64,000 bases of DNA from JADZAI01 sp046348585 (GTDB lineage Bacteria > Pseudomonadota > Alphaproteobacteria > Micropepsales > Micropepsaceae): positions 26,678 through 90,677 of the forward strand of contig JAXMDZ010000011.1 of assembly GCA_046348585.1 (NCBI GenBank). The letters are read 5' to 3'. A program made the position numbers and the translations under genes. Each line of letters opens with the position of its first letter. Within the stretch, counting starts at the first letter, position 1. This document shows, in pieces, positions 43,338-52,283 of this stretch. The notes under the pieces are model-generated. The model was not told the DNA's origin, searched no databases, and was given only the letters and a program-made list of their open reading frames with translations.

Positions 43338-46136
43338 ATGAATCTGCCGGCCGCCCGCATCGTTCCCTCCGCGCCCATCGACGGCGTGGCGCTGCGCCAC
43401 AAACTGACGGCGGCGGCCCATGCGGCCGACAGCACGGATGCGCAGGTGCTGCGCAAGGTCGCGGTCGGCGTGCTGAAGGAGGCGCTGGCGGGCGCCCGCG
43501 AGGCGGCGCGGGCCGGGCTGGAAGCGGGCGGTTCGGGCCTCGACGCGGCGCGGCTTCTCGCCGCCGCCGAGGACGAACTTATCGGCGCGCTCTACGATTT
43601 CACCGTCAAGCACGTCTATTACGCGCAGAACCCCTCGACCGCCGAGCGCATCTCGATCGTCGCGGTCGGCGGCTACGGGCGCGGGCCGCTCGCCCCCGGC
43701 TCTGACATCGATCTGCTGTTCGTGCTGCCCTACAAGCAGACCGCCTGGGGCGAGAGCGTGGTCGAGTTCATGCTCTACGCGCTGTGGGATCTGGGGCAGA
43801 AGGTCGGCCATGCGACGCGCTCGGTCGACGAGTGCATCCGCCTCGCCCGGTCGGACATGACGATCCGCACCAGCGTGCTGGAGGCCCGCTATCTGTGGGG
43901 CGACAAGGCGCTGTTCGAGCAGCTCAAGACGCGCTTCGAGAAGGACATCATCGGCCAGGGCGGGCTCGACTTCGTGGAGGCGAAGCTCGCCGAACGCGAC
44001 CAGCGCCACACCCGCGCGGGCGAGAGCCGCTATCTGGTCGAGCCCAACGTCAAGGAGGGCAAGGGCGGCCTGCGCGACCTCAACACGCTCTTCTGGATCG
44101 CCAAATATCTCTACCGCGTCGAGGATGTGGGCGAACTGGTCGCCAAGGGCGTCTTCACCGCCGAGGAGCTGGCGGCGTTCCGGCGCGCCGAGGCCTTCCT
44201 GTGGACCGTGCGCTGCCATCTGCATTTCCTCACCGGCCGCGCCGAGGAGCGCCTCAGCTTCGACGTGCAGCGCGAGATGGCGCGGCGGCTCGGTTATGGC
44301 GAGGACGGCACGGCGGCCATCGAGCGCTTCATGAAGGACTACTTCCTGACCGCCAAGGAGGTGGGCGACCTGACGCGCATCTTCTGCGCCGTGCTGGAGG
44401 ACCAGCACAAGAAGAGCGCGCCCGGCCTCGGCCGGCTGCTCGGCTTCGGCAACCGGCGGCAGGCGGTGGCGCCGGGCTTTCTGATCGAGGGCGGCCGCCT
44501 GACGGTGGAGAGCGACGACGTCTTCCGCCGCGATCCGGTCAATCTGCTGCGGCTCTTCCATCTGGCGGACCAGAAAAACGTCCACATCCATCCCGTCGCG
44601 CTGAAGGCGGCGACGCGCGCGCTGCACCTCATCGACGACAAGCTGCGCGCCGACCCGGAAGCCAACCGGCTGTTCCTGGAAGTGCTGTCCTCGCGCACCG
44701 ACCCGGAGCCGGAGCTGCGCTGGATGAACGAGTGCGGCGTCTTCGGCCGCTTCGTGCCGGATTTCGGGCGCATCGTCGCGCTGATGCAGTTCAACATGTA
44801 CCACCACTACACGGTGGACGAGCACCTGATCCGCGCCATCGGCAACGTTTCGAAGATCGAGCGCGGGCTGTCGAAGTCCGAACACCCGCTGGCCGCGCAG
44901 GTGATCCACAAGATCAAGTCGCGCGAGGCGCTCTATGTCGCCATGCTGCTGCACGACATCGCCAAGGGCACCGAGCGCGACCATTCGGAAGAAGGCGAAG
45001 ACATCGCCCGCGCGCTGGGCCCTCGCCTCGGCCTCAGCGAGGGCGACACCGAGACGGTCGCCTGGCTGGTGCGCAATCATCTGGTGATGAGCGACGTCGC
45101 CCAGAAGCGCGATCTCGCCGACCCCAAGACGATCGAGGATTTCGTGGCGATCGTGCAGACGCCCGAGCGGCTGCGCCTCCTTCTCGTCCTCACCGTCGCG
45201 GACATCCGCGCGGTCGGCCCCGGCGTCTTCAACGGCTGGAAGGGACAGTTGCTGCGCGACCTCTACGCCGCCGCCGAGGAGCAGATGCTGGGCGGGCGCA
45301 TCGAGGTGTCGCAGAGCGCACGCGTGCGCGCCGCTCGCGACCGGCTGGGCGCGGCGCTCGCGGCCTGGCCCCAGGCGGCGCGCGAACGGGCGCTGGGGCG
45401 GCACTACGCCTCGTACTGGCTGACACTGCCCGCCGAGATGCACGCCCGCCATGCCGAGTTCATCGACCGCGCCGAGAAGAACGGCGAGATGCTGGCGCTG
45501 GAAGCCCGGGCCGATCCGTTCCGCGCGGTGACCGAGATCACCGTCTATACCGGCGACCACCCCGGCCTCTTTTCGCGCCTGGCGGGCGGCTTCGCGGTGG
45601 CCGGGGCGTCAGTGGTCGACGCCAAGATCTTCACCACCACCGACGGCATGGCGCTCGACGTCTTCTGGGTGCAGGACGCCGAAGGCCAGGCCTTCGACCT
45701 CAGCCGGGTCGGGCGGCTGAAGGAGACGCTGATCAAGACGCTGAAAGGCGAGATCCTGCCCCGCGCCCAGATCGACGCGCGGCGCGTGAAGAGCCGCGAC
45801 GAGGCCTTCGCCGTCGCGCCGCAGGTCATCTTCGACAACGAGGCCTCGAACGTGTGCACCGTGGTCGAGATCGTCGCCCGCGACCGGCCGGGCCTTCTCA
45901 ACGACCTCACCCGCGCGCTCAACGCGGCGCAGCTTTCGATCCATTCGGCGGTGATCGCCACCTATGGCGAACAGGCGGTGGACGTGTTCTATGTAAAGGA
46001 CCTGTTCGGCCACAAGATCGCGCACAAGGGCAAGATCGCCTCGATCGAGCGCGCGCTGCTGACCGCGATGGGAGGCGGCGGCGTCAGGCCGGCCCGCCCG
46101 GCGGCGGCTTCCCACACGGCTTCACCCAAACCCTGA
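43338..46136 (+). CDS. glnD: Bifunctional uridylyltransferase/uridylyl-removing enzyme
   Basis: This 932-residue nitrogen sensor adds UMP to PII at low glutamine and removes it at high glutamine. The nucleotidyltransferase motif is AVGGYGRGPLAPGSDIDLLF near 110-130. The HD hydrolase domain includes YVAMLLHDIAKGTERDHSEEGE near 535. Two ACT domains at the C-terminus (YTGDHPGLFSRLAGGFAV and ARDRPGLLNDLTRALN) bind glutamine. Length is normal. murJ starts 13 bases later. Confidence 0.96.
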   Translation: MNLPAARIVPSAPIDGVALRHKLTAAAHAADSTDAQVLRKVAVGVLKEALAGAREAARAGLEAGGSGLDAARLLAAAEDELIGALYDFTVKHVYYAQNPSTAERISIVAVGGYGRGPLAPGSDIDLLFVLPYKQTAWGESVVEFMLYALWDLGQKVGHATRSVDECIRLARSDMTIRTSVLEARYLWGDKALFEQLKTRFEKDIIGQGGLDFVEAKLAERDQRHTRAGESRYLVEPNVKEGKGGLRDLNTLFWIAKYLYRVEDVGELVAKGVFTAEELAAFRRAEAFLWTVRCHLHFLTGRAEERLSFDVQREMARRLGYGEDGTAAIERFMKDYFLTAKEVGDLTRIFCAVLEDQHKKSAPGLGRLLGFGNRRQAVAPGFLIEGGRLTVESDDVFRRDPVNLLRLFHLADQKNVHIHPVALKAATRALHLIDDKLRADPEANRLFLEVLSSRTDPEPELRWMNECGVFGRFVPDFGRIVALMQFNMYHHYTVDEHLIRAIGNVSKIERGLSKSEHPLAAQVIHKIKSREALYVAMLLHDIAKGTERDHSEEGEDIARALGPRLGLSEGDTETVAWLVRNHLVMSDVAQKRDLADPKTIEDFVAIVQTPERLRLLLVLTVADIRAVGPGVFNGWKGQLLRDLYAAAEEQMLGGRIEVSQSARVRAARDRLGAALAAWPQAARERALGRHYASYWLTLPAEMHARHAEFIDRAEKNGEMLALEARADPFRAVTEITVYTGDHPGLFSRLAGGFAVAGASVVDAKIFTTTDGMALDVFWVQDAEGQAFDLSRVGRLKETLIKTLKGEILPRAQIDARRVKSRDEAFAVAPQVIFDNEASNVCTVVEIVARDRPGLLNDLTRALNAAQLSIHSAVIATYGEQAVDVFYVKDLFGHKIAHKGKIASIERALLTAMGGGGVRPARPAAASHTASPKP

Positions 46137-46149
46137 TCCGAAACCCATC

Positions 46150-47739
46150 ATGAGCCTTCTGCGCGGCGCATTCACGGTCGGCGGCTGGACCCTTGTCAGC
46201 CGCATCCTCGGCTTCGCCCGCGACATGGTGATCGCCCGCGCCATCGGCACCGGCTGGGTGGCGGACGCCTGGGCCGTCGCCTTCCGCTTCCCCAATCTCT
46301 TCCGGCGGCTGCTCGGCGAGGGGGCGCTCAACTCCGCCTTCGTGCCGATGTACGCCAAGCGGCTGGAAGGCGACGGCAAGGGCGCGGCCGACCGGCTGGC
46401 CGAGGAAATCCAGAGCGTCATGCTGCCGATCCTCTTCGCGGTCTCGGCCGCCGCGATGATCGCCATGCCCTGGATCATGGTCGTCTATGCGCCCGGCTTC
46501 TCGTCCGATCCGGCGAAGTTCGCGCTGACCGTCGACATGACCAAGATCGCCTTCCCGTACCTCATGTTCATGTCGATGGTGGCGCTCTATTCGGGGGTCC
46601 TCAACACCCATGGCCGTTTCGCGGCGGCGACGGCGGCGCAGAGCCTGCTCAATATCGGCCTGCTCGTCGCGGCGCTGGCGGTGCAGTTCGCGCTCAGGCC
46701 CGAACCCGGCGATCCGGTCTGGGGCATGGCGCTCGCCTATGGCTGCGTCGTCGCCGGGGCGATGCAGTTCCTCTATTTGATGGCGATGCTGGCGCGCGGC
46801 GGCATCCGGCTGCGGCTGCACGCGCCGCGCCTGTCGGCGGACGCAAGGCGCATGTTCGTGCTGATGGTGCCCGGCATCATCGCGGGCGGGGTCAGCCAGG
46901 TCTCGATCTTCGTATCGACCATCGTCGCGAGCCTTGAGGACGGGGCGGCCTCGACGCTCTATTACGCCGACCGCATCTACCAGTTTCCGCTCGGCATCGT
47001 CGGCACGGCGATGGGGATCGTGCTGCTGCCGACCCTCGCCCGCCATCTGCGCGGCGGGCGCGAGGACCTCGCGCTCTATTGGCAGAATCGCGGCATCGAA
47101 CTCGCCATGCTGCTGACCCTGCCCGCTGCGGTCGCGCTGGTCGTCATTTCGTCGCCGATCTCGATCACGCTGTTCGAGGGCGGCGCCTTCGGGCGCGACT
47201 CGGCGCTGGCGGTGGGGCATGTGCTGGTCGCCTTCGGCGTCGGCCTGCCCGCCTTCATCCTCAACAAGGTCCTCACCCCCGCCTTCTTCGCCCGCGAGGA
47301 CACCGCGACGCCAATGAAGTTCGCGGTCTTCACGCTTCTCATCGACATCGCGCTCGCCGTCGGCCTCTTCTTCGCCTTCGGGGTGATCGGCATCGCCATC
47401 GGCACGGCGGCGGCGGCCTGGATCAATTGCGGCCTTCTGACCTCAGCGCTCAGGGCGCGCGGGCTCTTCCGCGCCGACGCCCGCACGCTCTCGCGCATCG
47501 TCCGCATAGGGCTCGCCAGCCTGACGATGGGGGCGGCGCTGCTGGGGCTGCTGATCCTCGTCGATCCCTGGCTGGACATGGGCGCGAGCCGCAAGGTCGC
47601 GGCGCTCGGCCTGCTCTGCTTCGGCGGCCTCGGCGTCTATGTCGCCGCCGCCTTCGCGCTGGGCGCGACCAGCCTCGGCGAGCTGAAGGAGCAGTTCGCG
47701 CGCGGGCGGGCGGCGAAGGCGGACGTCCCCGCAACCTAG
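46150..47739 (+). CDS. murJ: Lipid II flippase MurJ
   Basis: This 529-residue MOP-superfamily protein has about 14 membrane segments and the N-terminal RGAFTVGGWTLVSRILGFARDMVIA and RLLGEGALNSAFVP blocks. It flips the peptidoglycan precursor lipid II across the inner membrane. The gene follows glnD as in most Alphaproteobacteria; trpS, its usual next neighbour, lies 1.7 kb further on, past the HxlR-SDR pair. Confidence 0.95.
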   Translation: MSLLRGAFTVGGWTLVSRILGFARDMVIARAIGTGWVADAWAVAFRFPNLFRRLLGEGALNSAFVPMYAKRLEGDGKGAADRLAEEIQSVMLPILFAVSAAAMIAMPWIMVVYAPGFSSDPAKFALTVDMTKIAFPYLMFMSMVALYSGVLNTHGRFAAATAAQSLLNIGLLVAALAVQFALRPEPGDPVWGMALAYGCVVAGAMQFLYLMAMLARGGIRLRLHAPRLSADARRMFVLMVPGIIAGGVSQVSIFVSTIVASLEDGAASTLYYADRIYQFPLGIVGTAMGIVLLPTLARHLRGGREDLALYWQNRGIELAMLLTLPAAVALVVISSPISITLFEGGAFGRDSALAVGHVLVAFGVGLPAFILNKVLTPAFFAREDTATPMKFAVFTLLIDIALAVGLFFAFGVIGIAIGTAAAAWINCGLLTSALRARGLFRADARTLSRIVRIGLASLTMGAALLGLLILVDPWLDMGASRKVAALGLLCFGGLGVYVAAAFALGATSLGELKEQFARGRAAKADVPAT

Positions 47740-47750
47740 AGCGTTCGATC

Positions 47751-47790
47751 GAGCATCATCCTTTCGAAAAACGGCGCCCCTGTCTTGGGG
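47751..47790. repeat. Partial family A repeat and hairpin
   Basis: Bases 47751-47776 match the left half of the family A repeat (GAGCATCATC and TCGAAAAACGG). The right half is missing; in its place is a short CCCC/GGGG hairpin (47777-47790). It lies between the convergent murJ and HxlR genes, at the edge of a possible insertion. Confidence 0.5.
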
Positions 47791-47795
47791 TAACG

Positions 47796-48164
47796 CTACG
47801 GTCGCGCGTCATAGGCGCGGCGCGCGGCCTCGACCTTGGTGCGGTGGTCCAGCGCCCATTGCGCCAGCGCGTTGAGCGGCTTCAGCACATCGCGCCCCAT
47901 CTCGGTCAACGCGTAGTCGACGCGCGGCGGAATGCTGGGTGTGACGGTGCGCGTGAGATAGCCGTCGCGTTCAAGTCCGCGCAGCGTGGCGGTCAGCATC
48001 TTCTTCGAGATCGGCGGAATGCGGCGCTGCAGATCGCCAAAGCGCTGATCGCCCTCCTTCAGCATCACCATGATCAGGACCGCCCATTTGTCGCCGATGC
48101 GTCCCAGCACGTCGCCGACCGAACGGCAGACTTCCGAGGGAAGGTTCAGGTTACCCAGTCTCAT
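47796..48164 (-). CDS. HxlR-family transcriptional regulator
   Basis: This 122-residue winged-helix protein shows the HxlR pattern: a cysteine near the start (LPSEVCRSVGDVL), GDKWAVLIMVMLKEGDQRFGDLQRRIPPISKKMLTATLRGLERDG and PRVDYALTEMG. ATG 48164 is chosen because GAGGTG lies seven bases upstream. Such regulators often sense electrophiles or redox state through the cysteine and control a divergent oxidoreductase gene, here the SDR gene 70 bases away. Confidence 0.88.
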   Translation of the reverse strand: MRLGNLNLPSEVCRSVGDVLGRIGDKWAVLIMVMLKEGDQRFGDLQRRIPPISKKMLTATLRGLERDGYLTRTVTPSIPPRVDYALTEMGRDVLKPLNALAQWALDHRTKVEAARRAYDARP

Positions 48165-48233
48165 TGAAGTCACCTCTTGTGTCCAAAGTCTCAAATCCAC
48201 ACCTGATCTCTAATGGAGACCAAGGGGGCCGTC

Positions 48234-49259
48234 ATGGCGAATGAAACGACCGGAGAAATGGCGCTGGTTACGGGCGGGTCCGGTTTCCTGGCCGGCTGGA
48301 TGATCGCGGCTCTGCTGAACGCCGGCTATCGCGTGCGGACGACGGTGCGCAACCTGGCGCGCGAAGGTGAGGTGCGGGCGGCGCTGTCCGCCGTCACTCA
48401 AGGCGGGGAGCGGCTTGAGTTCCTTGAAGCGGATTTGCTGAACGATCATGGCTGGGATCGCGCCGCCGCAGGGGCGGCCTATGTCCTGCACGTCGCCTCT
48501 CCCATGCAGGTTGGCGAGTTCCGCAACCAGGACGTCATTCGGCCCGCCCGCGAGGGGACCTTACGCGTTCTCAAGGCGGCCGCTGCCGCCGGGGTGCGGC
48601 GAACGGTGATCACGTCATCGGCGCAGGCTGCGCTGCCCCGACGCCCCGGCGATGATCCGTCCGATGAGACGGCGTGGACCGATCTGTCGGCCCGACGGCT
48701 CAGCGACTATACCCGAGCCAAGACGCTGGCTGAACAAGACGCCTGGCGCTTCGCCGCCGAGAACACGGGGATGAGCGTTGCGACCGTCCTGCCGGCCTTT
48801 ATCCAGGGGCCGGTCCTTAGCGCAGACATATCGGGATCGATCGAAATCATCAGCCGGCTCCTGAAAGGACAGGTGTCCGCGGTACCCCGGCTGGGGTTCA
48901 CCATCGTTGACGTCCGCGATCTGGCTGCGCTGCATCTCAGCGCTATGACGGCGCCCGAGGCGCACGGCCAGCGCTTCATCGGCGGCGGCGATTTTCTGTG
49001 GTTCTCTGATATCGCGCGTCTTCTGCGGCAGACGCTGGGCAAGTCGGCAGACCGCGTGCCGACCAAGGTCGCGCCTGATTTCCTGATACGCTTGGCCGCC
49101 CTGTCTCAGAAGGAGCTGCGGCAGCTGACGCCGACGCTCGGGAAGCGCTATCTCTTTTCCAGCGCCAAGGCTGAGCGACTGCTGGGCTGGAAGAGCCGGC
49201 CGGCCGCGACGTCCGTTCTCGACGCGGCACAAAGCCTGATCCGAACCGGACTGACATAG
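48234..49259 (+). CDS. NAD(P)-dependent epimerase/dihydroflavonol-reductase-like SDR
   Basis: This 341-residue extended short-chain dehydrogenase has the N-terminal LVTGGSGFLAGW nucleotide motif and the active-site pair in LSDYTRAKTLAEQ (YxxxK). ATG 48234 has AGGGGG upstream; the ATG at 48213 is an alternative. Codon use is less GC-biased at third positions than in its neighbours (for example several CTT, GAT and GTT codons), which suggests later arrival. The substrate is unknown. It is paired with the divergent HxlR gene. Confidence 0.87.
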   Translation: MANETTGEMALVTGGSGFLAGWMIAALLNAGYRVRTTVRNLAREGEVRAALSAVTQGGERLEFLEADLLNDHGWDRAAAGAAYVLHVASPMQVGEFRNQDVIRPAREGTLRVLKAAAAAGVRRTVITSSAQAALPRRPGDDPSDETAWTDLSARRLSDYTRAKTLAEQDAWRFAAENTGMSVATVLPAFIQGPVLSADISGSIEIISRLLKGQVSAVPRLGFTIVDVRDLAALHLSAMTAPEAHGQRFIGGGDFLWFSDIARLLRQTLGKSADRVPTKVAPDFLIRLAALSQKELRQLTPTLGKRYLFSSAKAERLLGWKSRPAATSVLDAAQSLIRTGLT

Positions 49260-49481
49260 AGCGCCGCTTGCCCACCGCCAGGATGACATATGGGAAAGCG
49301 GCCGCTATAAGCCCCGCCATGACCTGCGGTCGCGCCCTTCCTCCTGCGATGCCCGTCCTTTGCACGGGGCGATGGCGGCGCTGATGCGCCTGCCCTGAGC
49401 TGACCCTTTCTTCGCCAACTTGATCGACGCCCGTTGCTCGGCCATAGAGCGCACCCGCGTCCCTTCCACCAGGACACCAAA
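49260..49481. other. Intergenic stretch before trpS
   Basis: No gene could be supported in these 222 bases. Short open frames exist on the minus strand, but none resembles a known protein. The stretch separates the SDR gene from trpS and is where the conserved murJ-trpS order resumes. Confidence 0.4.
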
Positions 49482-50525
49482 GTGACCGACCAGGCCGTCC
49501 AAACGCCAGCGACCAGCAATCCCGCCGGTCATCCCGAGCGCGTCTTTTCCGGCGTGCAGCCGACCGGCAATCTGCACCTCGGCAATTATCTCGGCGCGAT
49601 CCGCAACTGGGTGCCGCTGCAGAACCAGCGCCCGTCGATCTTCTGCGTCGTCGATCTGCACGCCATCACGGCAGGCTTCGAGCCGGACCTCGCCGACAAG
49701 ACGCGCGAGATCGCGGCCGCCTATATCGCCTGCGGCATCGATCCGAAGACCTCGACCATATTCGCCCAGTCGCATGTCTCGGCCCATGCCGAGCTCGCCT
49801 GGATCCTCAATTGCGTGGCGCGGATCGGCTGGCTCGACCGCATGACCCAGTTCAAGGACAAGGCGGGCAAGCACAAGGAGCGGGCGAGCGTCGGGCTCTA
49901 TGACTATCCGGTGCTGATGGCCGCCGACATTCTCGCCTACCGGGCGACCCATGTGCCGGTCGGCGAGGACCAGAAGCAGCATCTGGAGCTCGCCCGCGAC
50001 ATCGCCCAGAAATTCAACAACGACCTCAACGTGCCGGGCTTCTTCCCGCAGCCCGAGCCGCTGATCCTCGGCCCGACGCCGCGGGTGATGAGCCTGCGCG
50101 ACGGCAAGGCGAAGATGTCGAAATCGGACGCCTCCGACCTCAGCCGCATCAACCTGAAGGACAGCGACGAGGAGATCGCCGCCAAGATCCGCAAGGCGCG
50201 CACCGATCCCGAGCCGATCGGCGGCACGATGGAGGAGCTGGACGCGCGGCCCGAGGCCTCGAACCTGATCGGCATCTATGCGGCGCTGGCGGGCAAGCCC
50301 AAGGCGGCGATCCTCGATCAGTTCGAGGGCGCGCAGTTCTCGACCTTCAAGGGGGAACTCGCGGACCTCGCAGTCTGCGTCCTCGGGCCGATCCGCCGGG
50401 AGATGGCGGCGCTGCTGACCGACAAGGCGGAGATCGACCGGGTTCTGGAGGCGGGGGCCGAGAAGGCGCGGGCCATCGCCATGCCGATCCTCGCCGAAAC
50501 CCGCAAGGCGGCCGGCTTCTTGTGA
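49482..50525 (+). CDS. trpS: Tryptophan-tRNA ligase
   Basis: This 347-residue class I aminoacyl-tRNA synthetase has the HIGH-type motif in GVQPTGNLHLGNYLGAI and KMSKS in GKAKMSKSDASDL. The start is set at GTG 49482 (VTDQAVQTP), which follows AGGACA; an ATG at 49434 would add 16 non-conserved residues. The long alphaproteobacterial insertion after the first motif is present. uspA follows after 31 bases. Confidence 0.95.
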   Translation: MTDQAVQTPATSNPAGHPERVFSGVQPTGNLHLGNYLGAIRNWVPLQNQRPSIFCVVDLHAITAGFEPDLADKTREIAAAYIACGIDPKTSTIFAQSHVSAHAELAWILNCVARIGWLDRMTQFKDKAGKHKERASVGLYDYPVLMAADILAYRATHVPVGEDQKQHLELARDIAQKFNNDLNVPGFFPQPEPLILGPTPRVMSLRDGKAKMSKSDASDLSRINLKDSDEEIAAKIRKARTDPEPIGGTMEELDARPEASNLIGIYAALAGKPKAAILDQFEGAQFSTFKGELADLAVCVLGPIRREMAALLTDKAEIDRVLEAGAEKARAIAMPILAETRKAAGFL

Positions 50526-50556
50526 GCCGGCCTGACGCCAGCGTAAGCTGACCGCC

Positions 50557-51027
50557 ATGAGCCTGATCCGCCGCCGCAAATTTCTGGTCGTCGTGGACGA
50601 GACGCCGGAATGCCGGGTCGCGCTGCGCTTCGCGGCGCGGCGGGCCGAGCACACGGGCGGCGTCGTCAGCCTCGCCCATATCGTGCCGCCGCCCGACACC
50701 CAGCAATGGGCGGGCGTCGAGGAACTGATGCGCGCCGAGGCCGAGGCCGAGGCCGAGGCGACGCTCTACCAGGCGGCGAAATACGTCTTCGACATCACCG
50801 GCGCGCCGGCCGAGGTGGTGATGCTGGAAGGCAAGAAGAAGGACGCGCTGCTCAGCCTGCTGCGCGACGACAAGGCGATCTCGATTCTGGTGCTGGCCTC
50901 GGGGTCGAGCCGCGAGGGGCCGGGGCCGCTGGTCGCCGCCGCCGCGTCCGGCGCGAGCGGTTTTCCGATCCCGGTGACGATCGTGCCGGGCACGCTGAGC
51001 GACGCGGATATCGACGCGCTCGCCTGA
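50557..51027 (+). CDS. Universal stress protein family protein
   Basis: This 156-residue protein has a UspA fold: RRKFLVVVDETPECRVALRFAARRA at the start and a C-terminal half with ISILVLASGSS. It does not show a clear GxxGxxxxGS ATP-binding motif, so nucleotide binding is doubtful. It lies after trpS, as in other Hyphomicrobiales. The nifU-tsaB series usually continues here but is found at 33-35 kb instead, so the block has been rearranged. Confidence 0.85.
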   Translation: MSLIRRRKFLVVVDETPECRVALRFAARRAEHTGGVVSLAHIVPPPDTQQWAGVEELMRAEAEAEAEATLYQAAKYVFDITGAPAEVVMLEGKKKDALLSLLRDDKAISILVLASGSSREGPGPLVAAAASGASGFPIPVTIVPGTLSDADIDALA

Positions 51028-51030
51028 GGT

Positions 51031-51510
51031 TCAGGCCGCGGTCAGCGCCGCCGCGCGACGCCGCAGCGCCTCGGCGAGCGCCGCCGCCACCTCGCGCCGT
51101 TCGCCGACCGTCAGGAACTCGCCGAGCCGCACGCCCTTGCCGTGGGCGGTGATGGTGACGCCCCCCGCCCCGTGCGCCATCTCGTCGACCGCGACCCGCA
51201 CCCAGGCCGGCTCGAAGCTCCAGTCCCGCGCCCCGCCGCCCGGATCGACATGGCTGACGACGAGCCGCGCGCCGTCGAGGCGGATATGTTCGGCGAGCCG
51301 CCCGGCGCGGTAGTTCAGCGCGAAGGCGAGCACGAGGCCGGCGATGTCGAGGCCGAGAAAGGGCAGGATCGGCCAGCCCCCGGCGCGCACGAAATTCGCC
51401 GCCACGACGAGGTTGAGGGCGGTCATCAGAGACAGCAGCAGCACGAAGCCGCGCCGGTCGAGCGAGCGGCTGGGGCGCAGCGTGGCGTCGAAGAAGACGG
51501 GCGCGGTCAT
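51031..51510 (-). CDS. DUF2244 family membrane protein
   Basis: This 159-residue protein has two membrane segments (about 21-45 and 48-68) after a short N-terminus (FFDATLRPSRSLDRRGF), then a cytoplasmic or periplasmic beta-rich part with RDWSFEPAWVRVAVDE. This matches DUF2244, often next to nth or cytochrome oxidase genes. ATG 51510 is preferred to an ATG nine bases upstream. It diverges from nth with 76 bases between them. Function unknown. Confidence 0.83.
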   Translation of the reverse strand: MTAPVFFDATLRPSRSLDRRGFVLLLSLMTALNLVVAANFVRAGGWPILPFLGLDIAGLVLAFALNYRAGRLAEHIRLDGARLVVSHVDPGGGARDWSFEPAWVRVAVDEMAHGAGGVTITAHGKGVRLGEFLTVGERREVAAALAEALRRRAAALTAA

Positions 51511-51586
51511 CGCCGGCAAGCTAGAGTCCGCTCCCGCCAGCGTCGAGGGCCTTTTCGGCCGGCAGGGCGCGTCGCATAAGAAGGCG

Positions 51587-52228
51587 ATGATGAAGCCGGA
51601 CGCCGTCGACGCCTTCTTCGCCCGCCTCGCGGCGCTGAACCCCGAGCCGGTGGGCGAACTCGCCTACGTCAATCCCTTCACGCTGCTGGTCGCCGTGGTG
51701 CTGTCGGCGCAGGCGACCGACAAGGGCGTCAACAAGGCGACCGGGCCGCTCTTCGCCGTCGCCGACACGCCGCAGAAGATGGCGGCGCTGGGCGAGGAAA
51801 AGGTCCGCGACTACATCAAGACGATCGGTCTCTTCCGCACCAAGGCGAAGAACGTCGTCGCGCTGTCGCACCAGCTGATCGAACGCTTCGGCGGCGAGGT
51901 GCCACGCGACCGGGCGGCGCTGGAGACCCTGCCCGGGGTCGGGCGCAAGACTGCCAATGTCGTCGCCTCCATCGCCTTCGGCGAGGCGACCATCGCGGTC
52001 GACACCCATGTTTTCCGCGTCGCCAACCGTACCGGCCTCGCCCCCGGCAAGACCGTGCTGGAGGTCGAGAAGAAGCTGATGAAGCGTGTACCGGCGAAAT
52101 ATCTGCGCCATGCCCATCATTGGCTGATCCTGCACGGCCGCTACACCTGCCTGGCGCGCAAGCCGCTCTGCCCGCGCTGTCCGGTCGCCGATCTCTGCCG
52201 CTTCAAGGCCAAGACGAAAGCCGCTTGA
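51587..52228 (+). CDS. nth: Endonuclease III
   Basis: This 213-residue base-excision repair enzyme removes oxidised pyrimidines and cuts at abasic sites. The helix-hairpin-helix LPGVGRKTANVVASIAFG includes the catalytic lysine, and VDTHVFRVANR has the catalytic aspartate. The C-terminal 4Fe-4S cluster is CLARKPLCPRCPVADLC. ATG 51587 (or the adjoining 51590) gives the usual length. Confidence 0.94.
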   Translation: MMKPDAVDAFFARLAALNPEPVGELAYVNPFTLLVAVVLSAQATDKGVNKATGPLFAVADTPQKMAALGEEKVRDYIKTIGLFRTKAKNVVALSHQLIERFGGEVPRDRAALETLPGVGRKTANVVASIAFGEATIAVDTHVFRVANRTGLAPGKTVLEVEKKLMKRVPAKYLRHAHHWLILHGRYTCLARKPLCPRCPVADLCRFKAKTKAA

Positions 52229-52283
52229 CCGGCGCGCCGCCAGACCCGAAGAGGGTCCCCTTCCCTTCCAGCACGGACGCTTC

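Noticed and set aside
49305..49480. Possible transposase remnant between the SDR gene and trpS
   Set aside because: A minus-strand stretch loosely recalls IS-family C-termini, but no diagnostic DDE or other motif and no terminal repeats are visible.
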